Shown here: piece by piece, positions 49,303 to 58,718 of the stretch
How positions within the stretch are numbered: position 1 is the first letter of the stretch
Layout: each line of letters starts with the position of its first letter
Made by a program: the position numbers and the translations under genes
The notes under the pieces: model-generated
The model's database searches: none
What the model was told of the DNA's origin: nothing
The model's input: the letters and a program-made list of their open reading frames with translations, nothing else
Source of the DNA: Sphingopyxis sp. 113P3
GTDB taxonomy: Bacteria; Pseudomonadota; Alphaproteobacteria; Sphingomonadales; Sphingomonadaceae
Direction of reading: 5' to 3'
DNA: 64,000 bases
Assembly (NCBI RefSeq): GCF_001278035.1
Contig: NZ_CP009453.1
Span: 62,001 to 126,000 of the forward strand

Positions 49303-51754
49303 GGACGACATCCGTTTCAACGGCAAAGCGGCCACCATCGAGCATCATTCCGCACGCGGACGCGTGACTCGAAACGCGGGCAATTTCACTCGTGGATCGC
49401 AGCTCGTCACGCACGAGTTCTGGATGTGGTTTGCAGGGGTCAGCATCCCCCTCAAGATCTACGGCCTGGTGCTCGCCCTGTGCCTCACCGTCTTCATCCT
49501 GTTCGGGCTCGCCGAGTTCGAATTCCAGATGATCCTCATGCGCCTCTACTCGACGCTCTGGACCTACCTCGGGTTCGACCCGCAGAAGATCGTTCACCTG
49601 ACCCTTCCGGGGCGAACGATCCGCGCGATGCCGATCGGCTACGTGCCCTTCAATCCCTTAGTCAACGCGGCCTGGCAAACCATGATGCGCATCCTGTTCG
49701 CATCACTCGTGATGAGCGCCTTTATCACCGCGCCGCTGACCATGTGGTACGTCGATTTCTCGCGCAAGCGGGGCAAGGCGATCTTGCAGGAACGGCATGA
49801 ACGCGGGGCCATGCTTGTCACGCGCGACATCCTCCAAAACGAGGTGCGCGCGCACAACAACAACCGCTTCGCCTACGAGTGTCAGAACCTATCTCCGCCG
49901 ATGCTCCCGAAAGACGTGGTCATCCTGAATCGCGCGTCGAAAAGAGCGCTGGGCATTCACCAGCCCTACAAGATCGCCGGGATCGCCTATCCGTGGCGCC
50001 TCGAGCAGTCGCACACGATGTTGATCGGCACGACCGGCGCAGGCAAGACCACGCAGCTTCGCAGCATCGTCAAGCAGCTGCGCGAGCGCGGGCAAAGCGC
50101 GGTTATCTTCGATCTCACCGGCGCTTTCGTCGAGAGTTTCTACAACCCCGAAACCGACGTCATCCTTAACCCCATGGACCAGCGCTGCCGGCCCTGGACC
50201 ATCTTCAACGACTGCGACATCTACGCTGATTTTCTATCGGCCGCGACCGCGCTCATCCCCTCCGATCCCGGTGACAAGGAGCCATTCTGGCAGCTCGCAG
50301 CGCGGACGCTATTCGTCGAAATCTGCATCAAGCTGAAAGCGGACGGCGAGACCTCGAACGCGGCGATCGCGCACCACCTCATGACTGCCGAGCTGAAGCG
50401 AATCCACGCCAAGCTCGAAGACACCGTTGCGGCCCCGCTGACGACCGAGAAAGCGGCGCGCATGGCGGAATCGATCCGCTCGGTCTTCAACACCAACGGC
50501 AATGTCCTGCGGTTCCTGCCCGACCCGGTCGAGGGCGGTGCGCAGGGTTTCTCGATCACCGACTGGATGACGCAGGAACATGCCCCCGGGTCGATCATGT
50601 TCATCACGTCGAACCACACCGACCTGACGCTCACGCGTCCGCTCCTGACCCTCTGGATGGACCTTGCCGTCAACAGCCTGATGCGCCTGCCCCGCACCCG
50701 CGACTTGCGCACTTGGTTCCTGTTCGACGAGGTACATGCGCTGCACGCACTGCCGGCGATCGAGCATGGCCTGCAGACTGCACGCAACTTCGGCGGCGCG
50801 TTCGTGCTTGGCATCCACTCGTTCGACAAGCTGGTCGAGACCTATGGCGAGCAGGGCGCGGTCAGCTTGACTGGCCTTGCGCGCACCAAGCTGATCCTCG
50901 CCACGGCCGACTATCGATCCGCCGAGCGCTGCGCGGAATTCATCGGCAACCGCGAGGTCCGGCAGATGGATGAGGCCTACAGCTACGGCTACAACAACAC
51001 CCGCGACGCCTCGACCCTCACACCGCGCAAGATGATCGAGCCGCTCGTCATTCCGGACGACATCACGAACCTGCCGTCGATGCACGGGTTCATCAAGTTT
51101 CCCGACGGCTTCCCCGCGGCAAGGATCAAACTGCAGTGGCAGGACTATCCGCAGGTCGCCGAAGGCTTTCTCCGGGTCACCAAGATGGAACCGACGCCCT
51201 ACGTGCCGCCCAAGGCCAAGGCGCCTGCGGCGCCGAAACGCGCGGAAGAGGGAGGGGAAGGTGGTCGCGAGCATACGCCGCTCACCGGACCGGAGGACGA
51301 GCAGGAAATCGAGCGCACGGAACCCGGCGAGGAGGTCAAACATCAGGACGGCCGCTCGGAAGCCGAGCTGGCGGCCGAGGCGATCGTGGTGCGCGGCGAT
51401 CTTGGCGCAGTCGTCAACGACATCGAGCGCGCACCCGCCCCCGCCCAGGACCAGTCACCCCACGTAGCGGAAGGCAGAGAGGTGACCGCGGGCGCAAAAC
51501 CGGTGGGGGGCGCATCGGTCTTTAGTGTCGGCGCGCTCACCGCCAAGACGGATGAGCTTGAGATGGCTCGTACCAAGGCAACGCAGGCGCTGACCGAACG
51601 TCGACATGGCCCGGACGCGAGAGACCGGGGCGAAGAGCAGATCCTGCGCGAGACGCGCGAAGGTGCCGGCGTCGCCCCGATCCATCCGCACCATCATCAC
51701 CATCGTGAAGACCCCGCCGTAGAGGCGGAGCTCGATGACGGCATGGAGATGTGA
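49295..51754 (+). CDS. type IV coupling protein (TraD/TrwB, VirD4-like ATPase)
   Basis: An 819-residue inner-membrane ATPase that brings the relaxase-DNA complex to the secretion channel. Two N-terminal membrane segments (WFAGVSIPLKIYGLVLALCL and MRILFASLVMSAFITAPLTM). Walker A GTTGAGKTT at residues 245-253, Walker B WFLFDEVH near 474-481. The C-terminal 250 residues are a long acidic, Pro-rich tail with an unusual HPHHHHHRED run. The start overlaps the RHH gene's end without its own strong ribosome site, so it is coupled. Confidence 0.93.
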   Translation: MRRDDIRFNGKAATIEHHSARGRVTRNAGNFTRGSQLVTHEFWMWFAGVSIPLKIYGLVLALCLTVFILFGLAEFEFQMILMRLYSTLWTYLGFDPQKIVHLTLPGRTIRAMPIGYVPFNPLVNAAWQTMMRILFASLVMSAFITAPLTMWYVDFSRKRGKAILQERHERGAMLVTRDILQNEVRAHNNNRFAYECQNLSPPMLPKDVVILNRASKRALGIHQPYKIAGIAYPWRLEQSHTMLIGTTGAGKTTQLRSIVKQLRERGQSAVIFDLTGAFVESFYNPETDVILNPMDQRCRPWTIFNDCDIYADFLSAATALIPSDPGDKEPFWQLAARTLFVEICIKLKADGETSNAAIAHHLMTAELKRIHAKLEDTVAAPLTTEKAARMAESIRSVFNTNGNVLRFLPDPVEGGAQGFSITDWMTQEHAPGSIMFITSNHTDLTLTRPLLTLWMDLAVNSLMRLPRTRDLRTWFLFDEVHALHALPAIEHGLQTARNFGGAFVLGIHSFDKLVETYGEQGAVSLTGLARTKLILATADYRSAERCAEFIGNREVRQMDEAYSYGYNNTRDASTLTPRKMIEPLVIPDDITNLPSMHGFIKFPDGFPAARIKLQWQDYPQVAEGFLRVTKMEPTPYVPPKAKAPAAPKRAEEGGEGGREHTPLTGPEDEQEIERTEPGEEVKHQDGRSEAELAAEAIVVRGDLGAVVNDIERAPAPAQDQSPHVAEGREVTAGAKPVGGASVFSVGALTAKTDELEMARTKATQALTERRHGPDARDRGEEQILRETREGAGVAPIHPHHHHHREDPAVEAELDDGMEM

Positions 51755-51755
51755 C

Positions 51756-54700
51756 GTGCTGAGCGTTGCCTCCGTCAAATCCGCGTCCGGCGCCGCGAAC
51801 TACTTCGCCAAGGACGACTATCATGCGGCCGAATACTACGCCGGCGAACACGCCACCGAAGCCAGTGGCTGGGCCGGAGAAGGGGCGAAGGCGCTCGGCC
51901 TGGCCGGCGAAGTAGCGAAGGAAACTCTCGAGAAAATCCTCAACGGGGAACTGCCCGATGGGGAGAAGGTGGGCCAGGTCCAGAACCGACAGTCGGGGAT
52001 CGACCTCACCTTCTCGATGCCCAAGTCGGCGAGCGTGATGGCCTATGTCGCTGGCGACGAACGCGTCCTGAAGGCCCATTGGAACGCTGTCCGCACGACC
52101 ATGGCCTGGGCTGAGAAGCAGTTCGCGGAGGGTCGTACCTACGAGCGGACTAAATCAGGCGAACCGGTGCGGACCGGGAACCTGGTCTATGCGCTGTTCC
52201 AACACGACACGAGCCGCGCGCTCGACCCGCAAGGGCATATCCACGTCGTGATCGCCAACATGACGCGAATGGCCAACGGTGCCTGGCAGGCGCTGCACAA
52301 CAGTCAGCTCTGGAAGAACAACACCACTTTGGGCGCGGCGTACAACGCGCAGTTCCGGTCCGAGCTGGCCAAGCTCGGTTACGAGACCCAGCTGACCGGC
52401 AAGCACGGCCAGTTCGAGATCAAGGGTGTCCCCAAGGAGGTGCTCGAGGAATTTAGCCAGCGTCGGGCGGAGATCCTCGCCAAGGCAGAGGAATTGGGCA
52501 TTTCATCCCCGAAGGGGCTCGACAAAGTCACCACGAACACACGCGACCCAAAACTCAATGTCGAAGATCGGCTCAGCTTGCGGGACAGCTGGCGCGAACG
52601 CGCGGCGGCGCTGGGCTTCGACGGAAAGGCTCTGCTGGCCCAAGCGATCGGGCGATCAAGCCCTGGCTCCGCAGAACACGGTTTGCGAACCGAGCGGGGC
52701 CTCAACGAGGTTCTGACCGGCATCAGGGAAGCGGTCGGCAGCATTTTCAGCCCACGCGACCCGCTGGTCGATCGCGGCCTCGACCGGCTCGGCCTGACCG
52801 CCTCGGAATATCGCGCGCAGCACGCGGTCGCCTCGGCTGTCCGCATCCTCGAGCAGCGTGAGGCGGCGTTTTCGGTGCCCGAGGTCACCCGCACTGCGCT
52901 CGATCTCGGGCTTGCAGGGGTCACGGCCGAGAAGGTCGACGCGCGCATCAGCGAACTCGTCCGCGACGAAAAGCTGATCCCGGGAAAGTCCAACCGGATC
53001 GACGGGGTCGTGACGCATGTCACCACGCCCGAAGCGCTCGCGACTGAGGCGAAGATCCTGGCCGAGATCGACGCGGGGAAGGCGGCTGCCAAACCAATCG
53101 TCGCGCCCGACCAAGTGGTGATGCGGCTGACCGACGCGTCCGGGGACAAGACACTGAACGCCGGGCAGATGGCCGCTGCCACGCTGGCGCTGTCCTCGTC
53201 CGATCGGATCGTTGCCGTGCAAGGCGTCGCGGGCGCCGGCAAGTCGACCATGATCGCCAGCGTTGCCCGGGTTGCCGAAGCCGAAGGTCGCAAGGTGCTG
53301 GGCCTCGCCTTTCAGAACAAGATGGTCGGCGATCTGCGCGAGGGCTCGGGGATCGAGGCGCAGACGGTGTCGTCGTTCGTCAACACCTATGCCCGACATG
53401 CGCTCGCGGGGCGGGGAGAGGGCTACGAAGGGGCCCGGAACGAACTCAAGGGCACGGTCCTCGTGCTCGACGAAGCCTCGATGGTCGGCAGCACACCGAT
53501 GCGCCATCTGGTCGGAATCGCCAATGCGCTTGGGGTCGACCGCCTCGTGATGATCGGCGACCGTCAGCAGCTTTCCGCGATCGACGCGGGCAAGTCGTTC
53601 GCACTGGCACAAGCTGGCGGGATCGCCATGGAGCGCATGGACGAGAACCTGCGCCAGCGCACGGATCAGCTGCGCAGCGTCGCCGCGCTCGCCAACCGTG
53701 GCGCCGTGCGCGAAGCGCTCGGTGTCCTGGGCGAAAAGCTGAAGGCCAGTCCGGCCCACGTCGAGGCGGCCGCCAACCATTGGCTATCCCTGCCCAAGGA
53801 CGAACGCGACGCGACCGCGCTGTTCGCTTCTGGCCGCGCGTCTCGCGCCGAGTTGAACGAACGCGTGCAGGCAGGGCTGAAGGCGGACGGTACCCTGGCG
53901 GGCGAGGGGCGGACGTTCAGCGTGATCGAACGGGTCAACACGACCCGCGAGGAGTTGCGCTACGCCAAGACCTATGCCGCCGGGCAGACGGTCGAGGTCG
54001 CGCGCGCGGTCAGCGAGCTCGGACTTCGCCGCGGCACCTACGAGGTCATCGGCGTCGATGCCAAGGGCAGGGTAGAGCTGCGCTCGGGCAGTAAGACCCT
54101 GCGCTTCGATCCGCAGAAGATCGACCCTATGGACAAGCGGGATGCGCTCGGCCTCAGCCAGCGTGAGAGCATCAAGCTCCACGAGAACGATCAGATCCGC
54201 TGGACGCAGAACGACAAGGATCGCGGACTGCTCAATGCCGCTCTCGCGCGGGTAGTGTCGGTATCGGACAAGGGGATCACCGTAGAGGCGGCCGACAAGA
54301 CCCTGCACGAATTGAAGACCGGCGATCCCATGCTTGAGCGCATGGGCCTCGCCTACGCGCTCAACATGCACATGGCGCAAGGCATCACGGCCGACAAAGG
54401 CATCGCGGTGATGAGCTCGACCGAGAGCAATCTTTCCAACCAGCGACTGTTCAACGTGACCGTGACCCGCGTGCGCGACGATCTGACGCTCTACACCGAC
54501 AACAAGGACAGGCTGACCAGCGCGATCGAGCGCAACGAAGGCAACAAGACCTCGGCGCTCGAGACCGTGGGCAAGATTGACGTCGACGCTCCGTCTCGAA
54601 GCGCTCCGGCTCACGGACCTACGCCGCGCGAGGCCAGCTTCAACCCGACGCTGCCGCCTGACCTTGCGTCACTGCACGGCAAGCCGCTCGGCCTTGGCGC

Positions 54701-54764
54701 TGAACTTGGCCCGCCTGCGAAGGATCTGCCGTTCCCCGAAAAAGACATTGGACTGGAGCTGTGA
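51756..54764 (+). CDS. MobF-family conjugative relaxase/helicase (TrwC/TraI type)
   Basis: A 1002-residue protein that nicks oriT and unwinds the transferred strand. The TrwC relaxase domain has N-terminal tyrosines (Tyr16, 22, 27, 28 in NYFAKDDYHAAEYYAGEH) and the His triad (His150, 161, 163 in FQHDTSRALDPQGHIHVVI). The RecD-like helicase has Walker A GVAGAGKST at 490-498 and Walker B VLDEASMVG (Asp572). The GTG start gives the family-typical MLSVASVKSASGAANYF. It lies 1 nt after the coupling-protein stop. Confidence 0.95.
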   Translation: MLSVASVKSASGAANYFAKDDYHAAEYYAGEHATEASGWAGEGAKALGLAGEVAKETLEKILNGELPDGEKVGQVQNRQSGIDLTFSMPKSASVMAYVAGDERVLKAHWNAVRTTMAWAEKQFAEGRTYERTKSGEPVRTGNLVYALFQHDTSRALDPQGHIHVVIANMTRMANGAWQALHNSQLWKNNTTLGAAYNAQFRSELAKLGYETQLTGKHGQFEIKGVPKEVLEEFSQRRAEILAKAEELGISSPKGLDKVTTNTRDPKLNVEDRLSLRDSWRERAAALGFDGKALLAQAIGRSSPGSAEHGLRTERGLNEVLTGIREAVGSIFSPRDPLVDRGLDRLGLTASEYRAQHAVASAVRILEQREAAFSVPEVTRTALDLGLAGVTAEKVDARISELVRDEKLIPGKSNRIDGVVTHVTTPEALATEAKILAEIDAGKAAAKPIVAPDQVVMRLTDASGDKTLNAGQMAAATLALSSSDRIVAVQGVAGAGKSTMIASVARVAEAEGRKVLGLAFQNKMVGDLREGSGIEAQTVSSFVNTYARHALAGRGEGYEGARNELKGTVLVLDEASMVGSTPMRHLVGIANALGVDRLVMIGDRQQLSAIDAGKSFALAQAGGIAMERMDENLRQRTDQLRSVAALANRGAVREALGVLGEKLKASPAHVEAAANHWLSLPKDERDATALFASGRASRAELNERVQAGLKADGTLAGEGRTFSVIERVNTTREELRYAKTYAAGQTVEVARAVSELGLRRGTYEVIGVDAKGRVELRSGSKTLRFDPQKIDPMDKRDALGLSQRESIKLHENDQIRWTQNDKDRGLLNAALARVVSVSDKGITVEAADKTLHELKTGDPMLERMGLAYALNMHMAQGITADKGIAVMSSTESNLSNQRLFNVTVTRVRDDLTLYTDNKDRLTSAIERNEGNKTSALETVGKIDVDAPSRSAPAHGPTPREASFNPTLPPDLASLHGKPLGLGAELGPPAKDLPFPEKDIGLEL

Positions 54765-54766
54765 CC

Positions 54767-55054
54767 ATGACCAACGCCGAAATGACGCCCGTAGTTACCT
54801 GGGATTCCGTGAAGCACCTGCAGCACGTTCACTGGTGCGATCTCGAAGCCAACAGCCTCAAGACATGCATCGCCAAGGCGCATCACGAACATGCGATGAA
54901 ATGGGCCGGGGACGCTCTCTCGTTCGCGGCGATCGCGGTCCTGCTTCTGTTGCTGTTGCGGCCGCTGGCGCGCGCGCTGACAAGCGGCGAGCCGGGGGAG
55001 ATCACCATTCGTCTGCCCGCGCGTCGGTTCATGCTGGCGAAGGCCCGCTCCTGA
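54767..55054 (+). CDS. small single-pass membrane protein of the transfer operon
   Basis: A 95-residue protein with one membrane segment (ALSFAAIAVLLLLLLRPLAR) and a His-rich N-terminal part (VKHLQHVHWCDLEANSLKTC). GGAG precedes the ATG. It is 2 nt after the relaxase. Unknown function, probably transfer-associated by position. Confidence 0.75.
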   Translation: MTNAEMTPVVTWDSVKHLQHVHWCDLEANSLKTCIAKAHHEHAMKWAGDALSFAAIAVLLLLLLRPLARALTSGEPGEITIRLPARRFMLAKARS

Positions 55055-55055
55055 C

Positions 55056-55772
55056 ATGGGCCTCTCCGACCGCGACTATATGCGCGACCGCTACCGGAAA
55101 CAGGGTGGAGCGGCGTCGATCCCTGTCTGGAATGACAAGAAGGGCAGGGTCGAACGCGAAGACGTTCCGCTGGGCAGCGCGAGCTGGGTCGGAAAGAACA
55201 CCGAGTTCGACGAGTACGATCGCATAGCGATGCGCTACGGTCGCCGCCGGCGTACTCGTACAGGCCGCGCCGGTTGGACGCCTGCTCTGCGCGGTCTGAT
55301 CCCCATCCTCTGCTTGGTGCCGGTGGCGATCGGCATCCTGGCCGACGCGAAGCGTCGGGGATGGCTTCCGGATTTCCAACCAGCGATCACTTTTCCGGAA
55401 TCGGGAAGTGTCGCGGTGGCGCGCACTTTGCCGTTGGGTCTCGTCCAGAGCCGCCTCCGCGTCAGCGCGGCCGAGGCGAATGCCGTCGTCCAGCTGATCG
55501 ATCCCCGCACCGGCGCACACGCCCTTTCCGTCTTCGTGGCAGCGAACGACGACATCGACGTTCCCGCCCCGGCGGGGAGGTGGCGCATGCGGATCGTCGA
55601 GGGCCAGAAGTGGCACGGCCCGAAGGATTTTTTCGGGCCCAACACCCAATTCGAGACCGTCGCAAAGCTGATGGATTTCCCGGCGCGCGGCGGAAACGGC
55701 ATCAACCTGCATCGCCGGTTCGATGGCAATCTGCCGACGCGTCAAATGCTGACCGGACCGGATCCGCTATGA
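55056..55772 (+). CDS. membrane-anchored protein, unknown (MGLSDRDYMRDRYR N-terminus)
   Basis: A 238-residue protein. The opening MGLSDRDYMRDRYR is a short motif I have seen at the start of otherwise unrelated alphaproteobacterial membrane proteins. It is followed by a basic stretch, one membrane segment (LIPILCLVPVAIGILAD) and a periplasmic beta-rich domain of about 140 residues (VVQLIDPRTGAHALSVFVAA). Its stop overlaps the next start (ATGA). Confidence 0.72.
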   Translation: MGLSDRDYMRDRYRKQGGAASIPVWNDKKGRVEREDVPLGSASWVGKNTEFDEYDRIAMRYGRRRRTRTGRAGWTPALRGLIPILCLVPVAIGILADAKRRGWLPDFQPAITFPESGSVAVARTLPLGLVQSRLRVSAAEANAVVQLIDPRTGAHALSVFVAANDDIDVPAPAGRWRMRIVEGQKWHGPKDFFGPNTQFETVAKLMDFPARGGNGINLHRRFDGNLPTRQMLTGPDPL

Positions 55773-56278
55773 CCCAGCAGCACATCATCTTCCTGGTCCT
55801 GGCTGTCCTCGCTGTCGCCTTGCTGCGCTTGCTAGGCGGGAGATCGGGCATCGGTCGCTTGCCAGTGCGGCCGCGCGAGCTGATGACCAAGCGCGAGCGG
55901 ATCGTCTGCGGGTTCATCGAGCAAGCAATTCCGAGCGCGCGGGTTCATGCCCAGGTGTCGATGGGCGCGATCCTGCAGCCTGCGCGGGGGCTCGACCGGA
56001 GCCGCGCGACGTCGGTGCGCAATCGCTTCTCTTCCAAACGGGTCGACTTCCTCCTCGAGGACCGGGCCAGCGGCGACATCATCGCGATCGTCGAGCTCGA
56101 CGATAGGACCCACAACGCCCGCCAGGACGCCCAGCGCGACCAAATGACGGCGCGGGCGGGCTACACGACCATCAGGCTCTCAGGGGGCCGTCAGACCGCC
56201 CTCAGCGTGCGCAGCGCGCTTGCCGAGGCTTTGGCACCACAACCGGATTCGCGCGCGATGCGCCGAACAGCAGCGTGA
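55769..56278 (+). CDS. DUF2726 protein (endonuclease-like fold) with membrane anchor
   Basis: A 169-residue protein. An N-terminal membrane helix (IIFLVLAVLAVALLRLLGG) is followed by LMTKRERIVCGFIEQAIPSA, VHAQVSMGAILQPA, KRVDFLLEDRASGDIIAIVE and ELDDRTH: the DUF2726 pattern with an Asp ... Glu-Leu-Asp-Asp core related to PD-(D/E)XK nucleases. DUF2726 domains occur beside topoisomerase-like and transfer genes. Its function here is unknown. Confidence 0.85.
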   Translation: MTQQHIIFLVLAVLAVALLRLLGGRSGIGRLPVRPRELMTKRERIVCGFIEQAIPSARVHAQVSMGAILQPARGLDRSRATSVRNRFSSKRVDFLLEDRASGDIIAIVELDDRTHNARQDAQRDQMTARAGYTTIRLSGGRQTALSVRSALAEALAPQPDSRAMRRTAA

Positions 56279-56298
56279 TGACGCGGAAAGGAGGAAGC

Positions 56299-56505
56299 AT
56301 GAGCAATTGGGATTTCGAGGAAATGGGCGACTTCGGCGACGAAGCCGCTGCGGAGCGCTGGGCGAAGCGCAACGACGTGGATCTCCGCGATATCCGCACC
56401 AGCAGACGAGGCGACGGGGTCCGATTGGAGATCCGTCGCTCGGCGCTCGGCGACACCGGTCGCCGGGACAATGACCTGCGCGACGGCCGTCGCACGGGGT
56501 GGTGA
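56299..56505 (+). CDS. small charged protein
   Basis: A 68-residue acidic/basic mixed protein (NWDFEEMGDFGDEAAAERWA then KRNDVDLRDIRTSRRGDG), unknown. A perfect AAAGGAGG site precedes the ATG, suggesting strong expression. Confidence 0.72.
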   Translation: MSNWDFEEMGDFGDEAAAERWAKRNDVDLRDIRTSRRGDGVRLEIRRSALGDTGRRDNDLRDGRRTGW

Positions 56506-56531
56506 ACACAACCAAGAAGGAGTGAATGCAA

Positions 56532-56894
56532 ATGATGAAGCGATATCTGTTGGCGTCCACGCTCGGCCTGATGGCCGCGAGCGTCGCCGTACCTGCGGCA
56601 GCTCACGCTGCTGAACCGGGCCCGGTCCTCCTGGCCATGAACGAGTACGCCTCTTCCACCGCCGGGACGGATGTCGCCGCGCGGGTGGCGAAGAAGAAGG
56701 CGGCCTACCACGCGCACGCCGGGAAGCACCACGTCAAGTGCGACCTCAAGGACTGCGGGGATTGCCCCGACTGCCCTGATTGCCCCGATTGCGCGGACTG
56801 CGACGAAGCCAAGATCGCGCGCAAGGTCGCCGAGGAAAAGGCGGGCATCTGCGATCCCACCAAGCATGCGCAGGGCAAGGTGAAGCATGGCTAG
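56532..56894 (+). CDS. periplasmic Cys-rich repeat protein
   Basis: A 120-residue exported protein. The signal peptide (MMKRYLLASTLGLMAASVAV then PAAAHA-AE) is clear. After a Lys/His-rich stretch (KKKAAYHAHAGKHHVKCDLK) comes a C-x-x-C ladder, CGDCPDCPDCPDCADCDE, with Cys every third residue. Such a ladder could bind metal or form disulfides; the function is unknown. ATG at 56532 gives the best spacing to AAGGAG. The stop overlaps the next gene. Confidence 0.8.
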   Translation: MMKRYLLASTLGLMAASVAVPAAAHAAEPGPVLLAMNEYASSTAGTDVAARVAKKKAAYHAHAGKHHVKCDLKDCGDCPDCPDCPDCADCDEAKIARKVAEEKAGICDPTKHAQGKVKHG

Positions 56895-57675
56895 GCGAAT
56901 GATCGCCGCTGGGTTGCTGGCGGGCCTCGCGCTCGCCGGCACTCCCGCGCTCGCGCAAAAGCTGGGGCAGGGCGGCACCGGTGTCGACGAGAACACCGAG
57001 CTGCCACGATGCGCGGCCCCGCTCGGCGTCGTTGCCCTGGTCGAGGAGAAGGCGCCCGACATGCGCGACAGCCTTTCTCCCGGTTTGGCAGCGCTGCTCA
57101 AAATGGCAGAGGCGCAGCAAGGAGGCGGAACGGCCAGGGTCGATCCCTTGCCGCTCATCAAACTCATGGCCGCACGCTCCAACTGCTTTCGGGTAGCAGA
57201 CCGCGGTGCCGCAATGTCCGCGCTCGAGCGTGAACGCGCGATGGCGGGGGCAACGCCGTCCGCGGCGATGACCAAAGCGGACTACCTCATCAGCGCGCAG
57301 GTGCTTTATTCCGATGCCAAGAGCCGCGAAAGCGGCGGCGGCTTAGGCGGCGCGCTGGGCGGCGCGGTCGGCCTCAAGTCGAAGACGCTCGAGAGCCAGG
57401 TCATGCTATCGCTGGTATCGGTCGACACCGGGTTGCAGGAGGCGGTCGCGACCGGCTCGGCCCGCAAGAAGGATATCGGCGTCGTCGGTGGTGGTCTGCT
57501 GCTTGGGCTTGGCGTGGGCGCGCTCGGCGGCACCTACGGGTCGACCGATATCGGAAAGATCACCTCGCTGGCAGTCCTCGACGCGTTCCGTAAGCTCATC
57601 GTCGACGTGCAAGCGCGCTTGCCGGCTAAGCCCGCAGCTGTGACGGCGCCGCCAATCGAGAGTCCGAAGCCATGA
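56887..57675 (+). CDS. CsgG/HfaB-like outer-membrane-associated protein (probable)
   Basis: A 262-residue exported protein. The signal peptide ends ALAGTPALA-QK. FRVADRGAAMSALERERAMA, ADYLISAQVLYSDAKS and VMLSLVSVDTGLQEAVATGS followed by Gly-rich segments resemble CsgG/HfaB-type proteins that form secretion pores or bind peptidoglycan regulators. There is no lipobox Cys at the cleavage site, unlike CsgG itself. It may act with the Cys-rich protein, with which it overlaps. Confidence 0.65.
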   Translation: MARRMIAAGLLAGLALAGTPALAQKLGQGGTGVDENTELPRCAAPLGVVALVEEKAPDMRDSLSPGLAALLKMAEAQQGGGTARVDPLPLIKLMAARSNCFRVADRGAAMSALERERAMAGATPSAAMTKADYLISAQVLYSDAKSRESGGGLGGALGGAVGLKSKTLESQVMLSLVSVDTGLQEAVATGSARKKDIGVVGGGLLLGLGVGALGGTYGSTDIGKITSLAVLDAFRKLIVDVQARLPAKPAAVTAPPIESPKP

Positions 57676-58142
57676 ACATGCTCACCGGCGTCCCGGCAGC
57701 GAATTGCCCCTACTGCACCAAGCCGCTGGGTCGTTGGGCTGACGCGCATCTCGTCCATCGCTGCGCGGGCTGCGACCGCCCCCTGGGCCGCGTTCGAGTA
57801 AGCAGATCGGTTCGCTTGTATCGGATCATGCCGATGCTCGATGTGACCAAGATCCTCGGGACGGTCCTCGCGCTGTCCGGCATGGTTCTCATGGTCGTGG
57901 ATCCCGCTCTGGTGAAAGGCTTCGTCCTGCTGATCGCCTTCGCGCTTATGACCTACGGGCTTACCGACGTGTTCGATGGCTGGCTTTCGGTCCGGACCCG
58001 GATCGATCGCACCGCGCGAAAGATGCGCACCGGGGCAGCGGCTCGCCGCGCTGGATTAGCGAAGATCCTGTTCGGTTTCTTGACCTTGACGGTCGCGATC
58101 ATGGGTATCGTCGTTAGGTCCAGTCTGGGTGCAACTGTTTGA
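57672..58142 (+). CDS. zinc-ribbon membrane protein
   Basis: A 156-residue protein. An N-terminal zinc ribbon (NCPYCTKPLG ... HRCAGCDRPLG) is followed by three membrane segments (ILGTVLALSGMVLMVVD, GFVLLIAFALMTYGLTDVF, ILFGFLTLTVAIMGIVV). It starts by ATGA overlap and ends the transfer-associated run that began at 49012. Unknown function. Confidence 0.75.
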   Translation: MNMLTGVPAANCPYCTKPLGRWADAHLVHRCAGCDRPLGRVRVSRSVRLYRIMPMLDVTKILGTVLALSGMVLMVVDPALVKGFVLLIAFALMTYGLTDVFDGWLSVRTRIDRTARKMRTGAAARRAGLAKILFGFLTLTVAIMGIVVRSSLGATV

Positions 58143-58195
58143 CTTCGCACGATAGAACAGATGATCGGAGCGACGAGAATCGCTACAATGGTGTC

Positions 58196-58666
58196 ATGAA
58201 ACCCGAGACCTCCGTGACGACCAGACTCGGCAAACCCCAACTTTCCTGGGAGGTTGACGGTCGGCTTCACTCGCTCACGTTCGACGGCGCCCATGGGACG
58301 TACTGCTCGCCAGATGGCGAAGTCATAGAAATGCCGCGGGAGGGATGGCTGGCCCTTGTCGAAGCGGCCGCCCGCCTAACGGACGAACCAACAAAGATTA
58401 GCCCGCCGCTTCGCGCAACTCCGGCAAAACCACCCAAGCCTCGCGGGCCGAGGAGTGGGCAAGGCTGGTCGCCCGAAGAGGACGCTCGCGTCCTTGCCTG
58501 GTTCACCAGCGAGACGACGCCGATCGCCGCCATCATGGGCGAGCTGGGCCGCAACGAGGGTGGCATCGAATCCCGCCTTGTCCGCCTCAAGGCTGCGCCC
58601 GATCGTGAAGCCGTTCGCCGCGCGTATCTTCGCCGGACTGCCAGCGACGGTATTGGCATCAAATGA
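58196..58666 (+). CDS. putative HTH (Myb/SANT-like) protein
   Basis: A 156-residue protein. The N-terminus (LSWEVDGRLHSLTFDGAHGT) is beta-rich, the C-terminal half has GQGWSPEEDARVLAWF then PIAAIMGELGRNEGGIESRL, a Myb/SANT- or GcrA-like helix pattern with a basic end. It may bind DNA. The stop overlaps an ATG (ATGA) of the next, apparently frameshifted small gene. Confidence 0.65.
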   Translation: MKPETSVTTRLGKPQLSWEVDGRLHSLTFDGAHGTYCSPDGEVIEMPREGWLALVEAAARLTDEPTKISPPLRATPAKPPKPRGPRSGQGWSPEEDARVLAWFTSETTPIAAIMGELGRNEGGIESRLVRLKAAPDREAVRRAYLRRTASDGIGIK

Positions 58667-58718
58667 GCAGCGCGCAGTCGTCGCCTAGTGTGGACGAGGC
58701 CGAGCGTCCTTCGAGGCC

